Positions 1 to 11,500 of a stretch of DNA of 64,000 bases are shown one piece after another. The notes beneath the pieces were generated by a model. That model searched no databases, had not been told where the DNA came from, and saw nothing but the letters and a program-made list of their open reading frames with translations. Position 1 is the stretch's first letter, and each line of letters starts with the position of its first letter. A program made the position numbers and the translations under genes. This DNA comes from Tubulanus polymorphus (taxonomy: Eukaryota > Nemertea > Palaeonemertea > Tubulaniformes > Tubulanidae): NCBI RefSeq assembly GCF_964204645.1, contig NC_134027.1:7676485-7740484 (forward strand). Reading direction: 5' to 3'.

Positions 1-296
1 ATTGCAATGAGTGATATTTACTAGTGACATTGATTATTATAACGAAGGATATCTCATTAAGATGAGTTAGAAAAGCTTTGCTGGTGTGGAAAAATTAATT
101 CATGAACACAAGACATCGTCGGTTTTTAGTTATAGTACCTCTGAATCTGTTGGTACTACAGTAGCTGCAAAACGGGTTCCCTAAAAATGCGAAATAATGA
201 GAAGCTATGGAAAAAATATGTTTACCATGTATGCGAAAAAAATTGAAACCAACAAAAACCCATAGCTAGAATTAAAAATATTTTGCTCATACTTAC

Positions 297-1762
297 GAAG
301 TTGATACACTGTCTTAATCGGCATTTTTGTCGTATTCTATTCGGACCACCAAACTTTTTCATATCCTTGAAAAGATGCGTAAAATTACAAAACTAATATC
401 AACTTTATGATCAGACCAGAAACTGAGATATCTTGGAGTTTATCGCCTTAACTATATTTCTATGATTTGTTGTTTGTATTATCATTCTGTTTGTTTTGAA
501 ATACCTTACAGAAGTCACATCGTGCACAATCGACCTTTCTATGGCAGGCAATACATTCTCCACATCGCCTTGTTGACTTCTTACGATTGGCTGCAGACTG
601 AATACAATTGAAATATCTATCACAACATCGATAACTAATATCCAAATAACTATACTAGTAACTATGAAGCATAGAACGCTACAATTTCTAGAAAATTCTG
701 TGCAGCTGAAATCTTTATCTTAAGATATGATAACAGAATCTCAGCATAGTTCACAAAAATCATACAGATTTTTTTCTGAATTTCGAATTCGTTTGAGGAA
801 AAATGCAAGAATAACTAACCCTAGTTTCCCTTTCCGGTTCAATGAATCTTTTAGCTTTCTTCATTTTGTACTTGATAACTAAGCTGTTGTCTCGATCTAT
901 ATAAACCGAAATTTAATAAGCATCTATAAAACCTTGATATGTCATACATTTCAAATACGTCTCGCCCCGAAAATTGCGGGATAGAAATGAAGCAAAATAA
1001 CGTCGCTTACTTCGACAGCTCCCGCAGTAAAATATTTTGATATTTTTTGCCTGTTTTTGTGTGACATCGATGCAATCTCCGTGATACCATTCTTCGCAGT
1101 TATCACAACATCTGAAACAATAATTACTATGAGATTAGCAGGGTATGACCTGGCACCGCACTGAGTGGTACCACAGTGCTGAAGGAGACATACGTAAATC
1201 TCATCTAAGTAGTCAGTAACCCAAGAGCGGTTAAATTTCATATCATTTGTAAATCTCAAACCAAATTGGCCAGAAGTCCCATATTAAGTCTATCTGGTTA
1301 TCAAATTAGCACTTATGATGGTAACTTACTTATCCTCCCTTACCAGGGCTTGATTACGATACAAACCCGTGCCGCAGATCCTTCATTGGTCAAAGATTTC
1401 TTGGGTGGGACAGGTTACCGCTCAGCAGCCACTTGTCTTTATATCTAGCCAATCAGATCCGTGGTATAGACGGAGCGAATTTGCCAACAAGAAACAAGGC
1501 ATCTGATTGGCTAAACACATAGACAGGACTGGTGGCCGCTGAGTGGCATCCTGTCCGCCCAAGAAATCTTGAGCAACGTAATAGACCACTGAATGGTCTG
1601 CAGCCAGGGTTTGTGATGGCAGGTTGACAATCAAACCCTGGCAAACGAGGATGTTACTAGCAAGGAATGAAGCACAATTAAATACTAAACTTACATCATA
1701 AAACGATTGGCATCTGTTGATCTACAAATACAATACTGAATCTTTTCACTACCAGAATCCAT
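297..1762 (-). CDS. CXXC1: CXXC1 (CFP1), 5' part, PHD and CXXC zinc fingers
   Basis: CXXC1 is the CpG-binding, H3K4me3-reading subunit of the SETD1/COMPASS methyltransferase complex in the nucleus. Five coding exons join in frame with GT-AG borders: 1695-1762 (ATG at 1762), 1011-1111, 820-896, 505-597 and 297-365, giving 136 residues; the gene continues beyond position 1. Residues about 10-57 form a PHD finger ([22 protein letters not shown]). Residues about 90-133 form a CXXC finger with CGECIAC, CARCDFC, the KKFGGP DNA-contact motif and KCRLRQC, so all eight zinc cysteines are present. The linker between the two fingers is about 35-40 residues, much shorter than I recall for vertebrate CXXC1. 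Start: the first ATG before the PHD finger. It is divergent to NUDT19. The domain pair in this order is diagnostic; the rest of the protein is not visible. Confidence 0.93.
1341..1643. repeat. Foldback (long inverted repeat) element in CXXC1 intron 1
   Basis: About 115-145 nt at 1343-1459 returns imperfectly as its reverse complement at 1499-1643. Matching blocks are CCAGGGCTTGATT against CCAGGGTTTGATT, AGATTTCTTGGG, CTCAGC-GCCAC and AGCCAATCAGAT, with a loop at about 1460-1498. It has no coding potential. A foldback or MITE-like non-autonomous DNA element is the simplest reading; the family is not recognised. Confidence 0.7.
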
Positions 1763-2448
1763 GATGATTGGAAGAGGCCTCGCTCTTGAATTAGTATGCC
1801 TAAAAGAAGAACTCCACATTAAACATATGATGTATGGCTAAGGGCTATCTAAGCAATAAATTAAGGCCAAATCAGGTTATTGGAGTTAGACTGTAGTATA
1901 TACGAAATCTGTTTCGTGCAGTAATTAGTATGATGGAGTTTAGAGAACCTTATTTCTCATAAATATCGCATCTTGTGGAGATTGAATAAGAATTCATTCG
2001 GACGTAAGAAATTAGAACTTAATAATGAAGACCTAAAAATTACGCATAAATACCTGAATACTCAGTGTGAAAGCAGTTTTAAGCCACAAATAACAAATAA
2101 AGAGCTAATATTTGAGTTTCAAGGTCGTGTGGAGGTTGTCATTCCGTTGAATTGAATTGAATTAATTCATGCCAGATTTCTGTCAAAATTATTTTAATTA
2201 ATCTGTTTATCGTAGTAAGTGTGTTATTACTGGCCCATCTTTTATAATTATGTTATCTAATTGATGTTTATACACCAACCAAGTTCAACAGAAACTAATC
2301 AAGAAACTGTGATTTATAGTTTCACGATTGAGTGGATATTTTCACGCCAGACAGACAGCTTTGGAACCACACCACCAACACTGAACACCGACAACCTGAC
2401 AACGATTGTAACTTTAATTAACTTAGTAAATAGCTTCCAAATAGAAAC
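1763..2448. promoter_or_regulatory. Divergent CXXC1/NUDT19 promoter interval
   Basis: The 686 bases between the CXXC1 ATG (1762, minus) and the NUDT19 ATG (2449, plus) contain no other recognisable gene. The interval must hold both 5' UTRs and promoters. It is AT-rich, with no clear TATA box or CpG-rich block that I can pin to a start site. Confidence 0.5.
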
Positions 2449-3968
2449 ATGACCATGCAGATAGCTGCGAAGTTTCAACGTCCTTGGAGGACTGCTGCCA
2501 CATTGATGATTGCATCTATCGCAAAGAGAGGCGGTCTAAAAAATAATGGTACCTCCAACAGCGCATCAAGTGGGATCATGAAACCGAATCGTCATCATGA
2601 TTTTGAGATCATGATGCTCAAGCGCAGTGGACAAAGCAAAAGTTTTGCGAATCAGTATGTTTTTCCAGGCGGTGTTATCGATGCTGCCGACTTCTCAGAA
2701 GAGTGGATACCGATTTTCGAGAAAAGTGGTTTGGATATGCTCGATTCGAACAGCCATCGTTTGAAAACAATCGTCAATGAAAACCGCATCGAACTGTACA
2801 CGGACTTCGATGAAGCCGTGCTGAGTGAAATCGCCTACAGGATATGTGCAATTCGTGAAACTTTTGAAGAAAGTGGAATTTTATTCGCGAAAAGCTTGAA
2901 AACTCAACCGCAATCTCAGGATCTTACCAATTCAGCACCGAAAAACCGGTTTGTTCGTGTCTACAAACCTGAAAGCCCCAATTTACTTGAACAATGGAGA
3001 AATAAAGTCCATGATAACGGAGCTGAGTTTATTAACATGTGCAAACAACTGGAGGTCATTCCCGATATATTTGGATTGATAGAATGGTCGAATTGGTTGA
3101 CACCAATAACCGTAAAACGTAGATTCGATACAGTATTCTACTTATGTTTTACGGATACAGAACTCGATGCTGTTCAAGATCAGAAGGAAATGACCATGCT
3201 TGAGGTAATTATAACCAACAACTAGGTGAATCACATATCTTCTCTCTTGTTACCAGTAAAGCAGCTGCTTGAATAATCAGTGTTTATTTTTCAGTGGTAT
3301 GATCCTGAACAAGCGCTTCGAAACTTCAAAAAAGGCCAGGTTAATTTAGCTCCGCCACAAGTATACGAGTTGTCGAGATTATGGCAGTTTCCCTCCATGG
3401 AATCGATGCTGGAATTTAGCGTTAAACGAAGTTCAAACGGCTGCCAGCGAATATATCCAGTTCCTATCCAGTTAGATAATGCATATATGCATGTTTTTCC
3501 GGGTACGTTTTCATATAAAACCACTTGCTTCGGATTTATATTTACTGTTATTTTCTGCGCTGTGAAATTGTAACATGTATAGAAACTCTATGACGATAGA
3601 TTGACCATCCCACACTATAACGCGAGAAATATTTTAAAGTCGGACAAGTTCCCTTTAAACTAATGATTTATTGATTCGAGCATTCGTGAAGATTAGTATT
3701 AGTATGGTGGGGTCATTCATTTACATGTCCATATTTTTCAGGGGATGAGTTATATCCAAAGTATCCGAACTTTAATCAACCGGAAAAACCAGTGGAAGTG
3801 GTAAGTGGTACTTTAGAGGAAAGAAATAAAATGGATAAACGAAAGCATAGATACACGTTTGCATCCAAATCTAAGTGGCCAGCCCATGGACAATTGTTCG
3901 TGAATGTCGACTTTCCAGATGGTCAAATTGCTGGAAAGGATTTAAACGATCCAACCTCTAAATTGTAA
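2449..3968 (+). CDS. NUDT19: NUDT19-like peroxisomal acyl-CoA diphosphatase
   Basis: This is a Nudix hydrolase of the RP2p/NUDT19 group, which cleaves CoA and acyl-CoA to 3',5'-ADP and phosphopantetheine in peroxisomes. Exons 2449-3204, 3295-3502 and 3742-3968 join in frame to 396 residues. The family N-terminus RPWRTAATLMIA (about 11-22) precedes VFPGGVIDAAD (71-81). The catalytic part of the Nudix box, REtfEEsGI, lies at about 136-144, so the box is split by an insert of nearly 60 residues, typical of this subfamily. A later APPQVYELSRL block also fits. The last three residues are SKL, a canonical PTS1 peroxisomal import signal. Start: the first ATG, matching the family N-terminus. AATAAA at 4022-4027 follows the stop. 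Divergent from CXXC1. Confidence 0.93.
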
Positions 3969-5552
3969 TGATAAGCTTTATGTAGAGATTTTTGTTATTT
4001 AAGAAAAGAAATAATATTGATAATAAAAACTATTTGTTATGTTTGTTGCGTTTAATCTCCGCTGTGACCAATGGTCAGTGAAGCTGATAGGTTAAAATAT
4101 TCTCTCTCCGTCCATCCACTTTAAATAGAATGAAGATGAATCTTGCTACTAATGATGTGTGAACCAAGGTCTATAACTATATTGAGCCATTTTTTGGATT
4201 TGGACCATATTTCTGTGAAATGCTACTAGCCCTAGTCTTTATTGGATCCTCTATTTTCTGAGGATGTAATTTGGGTAATGGGCGATATCAACCAACAGGC
4301 TGCTTGTACATACCAATATTGCCGAAGCCAAGGCTAGGAGGATTCTAGAGTTCAGAGTCGGCCAAATATACGAATTTTCCATATCGGCCCATTTCAGATG
4401 ATTTCAAAAAACCATAGCTAAGATCGCCATATTCCTACAGAAACTTGTAAAGCAATTCAAGAAACATGATTTTATGGTATAATCAATAATTATTTATTTT
4501 ATGTAAAATCATTGGTTTGTCACGATGCCTGCAGTAGTATGCTAGCGATATATCATTTTATACATTATCAACAGAGCGAATGTCGAGAAATCTTTCATTC
4601 ATTTCTATCCTATATTGCACATTAAAACTCAAAAATATACAGACCGTATATGATAATACACAATTAATTGCAATAGGTGACATCAACCTTTAAACCTTGT
4701 ACACCTAGATGATGCCCCACTATGAGTGAAAGAAACATTCTATCTATACATAGCCATCACTCTTAATTTCTTTTAATTATATTTAATTTCTAACAGTATA
4801 CTGTTCTTTCATTAGAAACGTTTACAATTTCTTTAGTTTTTTCAAAGAATGAAACACAAATAGAATTTTTCTGCTATTAAATCAACGTACGCACTACTAA
4901 TATTGCAACGTCTTTTGAAAGATAACGTCTTTTGACAGATAATCTATAAAATCGCCATAGTATCCATATATAATACTTGGGCTCATTTTGTATGGGTACT
5001 AAATCTACTCAACGTGGGAAGAGAGCAAAATTTACCAGTTATTTCAATGTTTTTCTCATTTTATTCTTACCATGGTAGTTATTACCATCATTATGATAGC
5101 TTTATACATCTACCGCATTCATGACTCAACTGACATACACCAGGAATTCGTTAATATACAGCATTTCCTATCTACATTGTACCAGTAGTTCAGGTTATTC
5201 TTTTAACGAGGCAAGAAGTCGTGTCAGATTACAGCCAAAATAAGTTCATTTCCTATAAAATATCTACAGCCTCCTGTTAGGACATTAATACAGTAAATCC
5301 AAGCCTTGACTGCAACTGGCCTCCACAGCAGAACAGAACTTACGTCAGATTTAACTTACATATAGTCTCAGTTCACTTTAAAAGTGGCCCTAGGGCTAGG
5401 AACTGACATTCACATTATATTGATGACATAATCGGTGAAGTCTTGTTGACTGAGCTCGGTATTCAGTCATCAGTTGTGTTATAAACAATAAGAATCCAAG
5501 ATACGCGAATTTAAGTTTAATCCAAGACGAAAGCAAAACCGTTTACCGCAAT
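3969..5552. other. Convergent intergenic spacer (NUDT19 / TRAPPC8 3' ends)
   Basis: AT-rich spacer between two converging genes. It holds the NUDT19 3' UTR with a poly(A) signal at 4022-4027 and, on the minus strand, the TRAPPC8 3' UTR with a possible ATTAAA variant at about 5514-5519. I see no further coding exons, tRNA or clear repeat. Confidence 0.5.
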
Positions 5553-8500
5553 CTAATCTGATGTATCGCGATTGATGACCACTAACGTTGGTGCTGCAGT
5601 TTTCTGCGTTACAAAGTCCATATTCAACTCGCTAACAGAAACTTTTACTTGCAATTGACTCAAGTTATAAACACCCGGTTGACTGAATCCAGCGAATAGG
5701 TCCAATTTCTCAGTGCCTTGACTGCCAAGAGTTAAATGATTGCCGGTTTGACACAGCCACACGAATTGATTACAGCCTCGTGGATGATAAAATCCGTCCA
5801 TCGTGTTCTCGTTACGACTGAAACATATGAATAAAATAACACCTTTAAAAACATGTTCTATGTTCATAGGCTTACTTATCAAAATTAGAAATTGTACCTA
5901 TCATTATTTTCGCTATTGCTGGTGTCAAGTTCCACAGTTACCAGATGATGTGAACAATTATGTAATAATATCCTCACCGGAATTATACAAAGCCTGAAAA
6001 AATATACTTCAATTATTCATCTTGGTCTGCAGTTTTAATACACATCTTTGGCTCTTGTTGTTACCTATTTTTCCTGAAGTCGTGCGATAATCTTTGTACA
6101 CAATTGATATCATATTTGACTAGTTGAGTGACTACTGTAGAATCTGGTATAGGGTTTGGTGGCGGTTCTGGTTGTTTGATGATCTTCACTGGTGCTTGTT
6201 CTACAGCCGGCTAAACAAATTAAGAATATACAGAGAGTTAAAAATGTTACGATCTCACTTCAAAGCATATCAAACTACATATAAATGAGACTGGCGAAAA
6301 CTCTGTGGAAACCACTTGAAGCATTTTCTGTGCCCGTAGAGACGGTGGTATCGCGGAAATTCAGTTCTCTACAATGTTGGTGCATGAATCAAGGCTTTTG
6401 AAGGGTTACCTGTAAAGTAGGCTGTGAAATGCGCACAGTGTCGAGTGTATCTAACGTCACTTGATGTTGTCCTCTTAACGTGATAGATTCCCCTGTATCT
6501 GATATTACAAATGCCTGAAAACCGACAATAGAATATGATTCTGGAGACATAAACCCGTCAAATCAATTTCTACCTGTCAATGCAGAATTCTAGTTAAGTA
6601 GATCTGAATAACAGAACATCATACATACCTTCCACAATGCAATTAACGTCATATTTGTCGATACAGCATTTCGGAGTTGTTGTTGAGGTGTTGTTTCGTC
6701 CAAAGATGGCATTAGTCCATCTGGTGAATGGATGACCGAGTTCGATAGAGATACCATATCACAAGGTGGCAGAGTTGGATTGAACATAGATCGGAAGTAG
6801 AAGTCAGCACATGGGACACCAGCACTGTGAATCTTTGAAAAATAAATGCAAATGCCACAAAAAATGTTTCCTCAGTTGTTGTTTAGATTTGCTTCTTGAA
6901 AATGAAGATAGATATGCCAACTTTAGTTTAAAGTTCAAATCTTAAAAGAGTCAAATGCGGAACTACGTGAAAACTGTAAGGGATTGTATACATACCTGAT
7001 GCTGGTCAAATGTAACATTTGTAAATACAACATCTTTGTAATTTTCGCAGTTGTTCTCGGATTGATGGGCTTTGAAAGACATCATCATACTTTCCCTAGG
7101 ATTTACTTTAATATCTACAAATAGCATTCAGTGTTTACCAGTAATCGGAAGAAAGCCATGTACCCTTCACAACATAAGTACATTAAACTATATTTACCAC
7201 TGTTTTGTTTAGTGCTTAAATGATGAAGCGCCCACATTTGGCTTGCACAAGATAACTGCAGAATACTGAATTCGATTATTGTGGAATCTTGAATCTGGAA
7301 AACAACACAAATTAGTCAGATTAGTCAATGCCCAGAAAGGTATGTTAGTTCTCCTTCAAAATAAGCATAAAGACCAAATTGCAGGAAAATGATCTTTCTT
7401 CCATTTTCACTCCAATACGCCAGAAGCCATGAAATTTTCTCATTGCATCTTTTTTCAAAAAATTTTGGGGGAGCACTCCCGGGACGCCTATAGTTACATG
7501 CCTTAGGCAAGTGCAAAATTTCACTTTCACGAAAAATCAGACCCCTCTTAAGACGTGGCTGGCTGTACGGGTCCGAATACCTTTATTCTAATTTACCTGA
7601 TTCAGATTTTCTATTTCGGCTTTAACAATGAGTGTGTTAAGATTTTTACTGTCCGTATCAGACTCGGCGGAGCAAGCTCGTTGTGCTACGGCTGTCAGTT
7701 GTAACGAGGCACACGTCTCAATGGTCGCTGTATGACGTAATATACGATAACTATCAAACAAAAAGAAAATAATGGAATAAATCAATTTTGCAATACTGTG
7801 TGTTGAAACAAGCCATTGATGACAACAGTTCTCAGACTCAAGCTCGAACTCCGAAATCACCATGCATTAGTTCAAATTGCATTTTGGATTTGCCGCATCA
7901 AGGACCAATAGCTAAATTTTCTCAAGACAACTTTTTGAATTTTGACTCCGTTCCTCACTTACGAGGTCATCTTCAAGGTCATGTCACTGAAAAACAGTGG
8001 TTAGTGCCTAGTTCCGCAGCTAGGCGCATTCTTTCCACTGCATAACTAGATCCCCATACTAAGATTATACCCAAGTTTCATCTATATCAACCCACTATTT
8101 ACAAAGCTGAAAGACAGACAGATGAACAGTAAGAGAATAAGGGTCTAACAGAATCAACAGTTTTGTGATTACCTGTATAAAGGATTTTCTTCTACGGATT
8201 CATAATAAAACAGGAAATCAATCTTATGTATTGCACTAGTAACAGGTCCGTGTATCCACATTGGGAGTAGAGTTTTCGCACCAGGCTTTAGCACATTGTT
8301 TGGTAACAGAATTTCGATTACATGCGACACAACCTTCTTTTGTACGACGAATTCTTCAGCGCTATTGGAATTGTTGATGCTGTGCGGTATTGTATCATAA
8401 ACAGATACCTCGTCCAATACCATATCCGGCGTGCCGAATGAGAAAAAGTCCGGAGCAGACGAAGCCACTTTTAATTTATGCAAGGATATTTGTCCACGGT

Positions 8501-11500
8501 TTTCAAATTCGACGGTAACCAGTCGGATTTCTCCGCACAGCATCGATTCAGGAAAACGATGAAATTTCACCTGAAATGAATGCAATAAATCAATGATCAT
8601 TATCTTCTGAAAATGCTTCAACATACGGTGGTAATAATAGTGATCTCCCTCATATTACTTTTGCTGCAGAACGACCTACCTCGAGCAAGGGCATCTTAGG
8701 AGCTATGATTAAATCCAAGCGACAGTCTGGTCCGTAGACCTTACTTGTTTTCTCCGTTTTCGACTGATTCAATCTAGGACCCTGCACTTCTAAGATACTC
8801 TTTCCACGTATAGATATCGTACTGATGAAACTCGGTCGTTTAGTAATGAGTGGACTATCAGCGGGTAACTGAATCATCTGAGTACTAGAGCCGAGATTAT
8901 AGGCTATACCGGTTATACCTAATTCACCAGTTTGCTTAGGAATCACAGTTAGATGGATCTAAATATTTAAGAATACATTTCCATAAAGTTCAATAAAGCT
9001 AACCAGATTTCAGTTGTATGAGTACAGAGTATGGTTATTGATAATAGAATAGCCACACTCTGAGATGCAGAATGGATTACTGGTATAAGTTTAAATCCCA
9101 CTATTATTACAGTCATGGATTCTTACTGGTTTCCGTTCCATAGGAAGTAGAATAAATTCAGGAATGACTTGAGTTTCTATCACTTCATCGCTTAAAGAGC
9201 TCTGAAAAATAATAACAGTTTCAAACACTAAGCCACAGTACCAGTAAATAATCATAACCTAAAACGAGAGAAAAGTGAGAAGGTTTAGAAGGTAATACTA
9301 GACTTACTTTCACATTTGTTTCTTTCTCATTTGTAAGAATAAGGCTCGGGTTTTGTTGGTTTTTTTCTTCACCGTATTCCATCACCTGGAATTTCCACAG
9401 CAGTATCACATCTGATAAAACTAACGCTACCTTTAATGGATTCTGTAACATCACTTCCAGTTGAACAGCTTCTAAAAACAGTAAAATAAATAAATGAACT
9501 CATTATCATCTGTAAGTTTGCTATATTCTCCCAAGGCATCTTAAAATTTTAGATTTCTTTAAACACATACTTCAAGCTTCCACTTAAAATAGATGAAAAA
9601 TTATTCAAACTTTAGGATTAGCTACTGCAAGACTGACATTTGACAACTTGACATATTTGACCAACAGAATTAGCTGAATGATGTATTTCTTCTCTTTTCT
9701 TACCTCCAACCACCGCAGTTGGACTATGATTGTTATTTGTTCTATTCGAATAGCAATGAACAGTAGGTTTGAATACAGGTGATACAGTGCCATTATTTGC
9801 AGACATCAGTAACAGTTGTTCCAGGATCGGCCAATTGGTCGATTCTTCAGTGTCAACATTTTCAAACGTAACTGACGATGCTTGAATATAAGTTGCTGAA
9901 AATCCAGGAAATATAATCAAAACTATACAATCCACAATACAGAGTCGAGGATAAACGTATGGTTGGTTTACTCAGAAACATACTTTCCTCGATGTTTTCA
10001 GATCTGCAAGCCGAAAGAAGAACTTTCGGACTGTTATCATCTATCAGTGGAAGCGGAAGTTGAGGATATGCACCGTTTACTAGAGTTATACCTTCTCCGT
10101 ATGACTGAGCCATCAGTTGCTGAAATATCAAATACAACTACTCTAACAGACATGCACAGAGGTCAAGCTTTAGACGATAAGCAATTCATTCATTCGTCCC
10201 TCACAATCATTGAACAGTTGGCAGGAAATATGTAGGTCAAGATAGCTGCTAGAATTACGTACCTTATAAACAAAGAGATATTCTCGAAGAAAGGCATTCT
10301 GTTGAGCTGGTGTCTGATGACTTTCGCGTGTTAGTAAATGTTTGAAAGCAGCCGTGGCATTCTCTAGTTGTTTCAAATTAAACGACTGTCGCCCAAGAGT
10401 AAAATTTATATGATCCTGCAAAACCAAATCAAAGATTACATTTAAGGGAAACATCATAAACATTGGCTACCAGTCAGCCATCTTATCACGTTAATGCAAA
10501 CTTCACACAAATGGTGGTACAACCAAAACCATATCCCCCTAGATATAGATATATCTAGGTAGGATTCTTTTTGGTGTATCTAGAAACTAATATCATTTAC
10601 ACTTACTTCAGCAAGGGTCCATTCTTTTCCTTTATACACCTGCAAAGCTTGTGAATATGCCCGTAATGCATGTCGCCTCTGAAAAATCAAGAACAAAAGT
10701 ATCAAAATATCAAAAATCAATACAATTGTGACCAAGCGAGATACGACGAGAAGAGACACAATATCTGTGTATGAAGATAACGAGAGAAATCCCACAATAA
10801 CGAAGCCAAGATTGAAAAATTCTATGTCAGAATGATTAAATTTGAGGAGTGACGTTTCGGCTTACAACTGTTAGCCATCATCAGCATCTAACAGTTGTTA
10901 GCCGAAACGTCGCTCCTCAAATATAATCATTCTGATATAGAATTTTTCAATCTTGGCTTCGTTATTGTGGGATTTCTCTCGTAAGCGAGATACGTATCAA
11001 CTTAATTGCTCCAAATCTACCTGGCCAGCTTTACTGAAACGATGTCCAGCTAGGATCATATGGAAGGCATATTTTCGAACCATCGGAACTTTCATGTTGA
11101 TAAAACAATGAGCTGCTTGCTCCAATAATAAGGCACTCCTCAAATCTGCATCCTATGGTAAAGAGTTGATGATGAATAGCATGAAACACAATATTGAGAT
11201 CCGCCAAAATGCCTTTGTACAAGACTGAAGGAGATTGTTCTGTTGACCATTAATTTGGTTATTATATTATTTCCAAGTATAAGACTTACCTCGCTCGTCA
11301 TTTTTATGAACTGCATGGCTGCTTCTGAATAGAGTCCTCGTGATTTTAAAGCCTCTGTACTCATCAACGTTGTCCTAGTAGCAAACTGAGGCGACCTGCG
11401 GTGAAAAAAATTCAAATGGTATAATAAACAAGTAGTGTCGCCACAAATACGTCCAGAAAAGTACCTGTACCTCCATTTTGATTAGGACATTTGCTAATTG

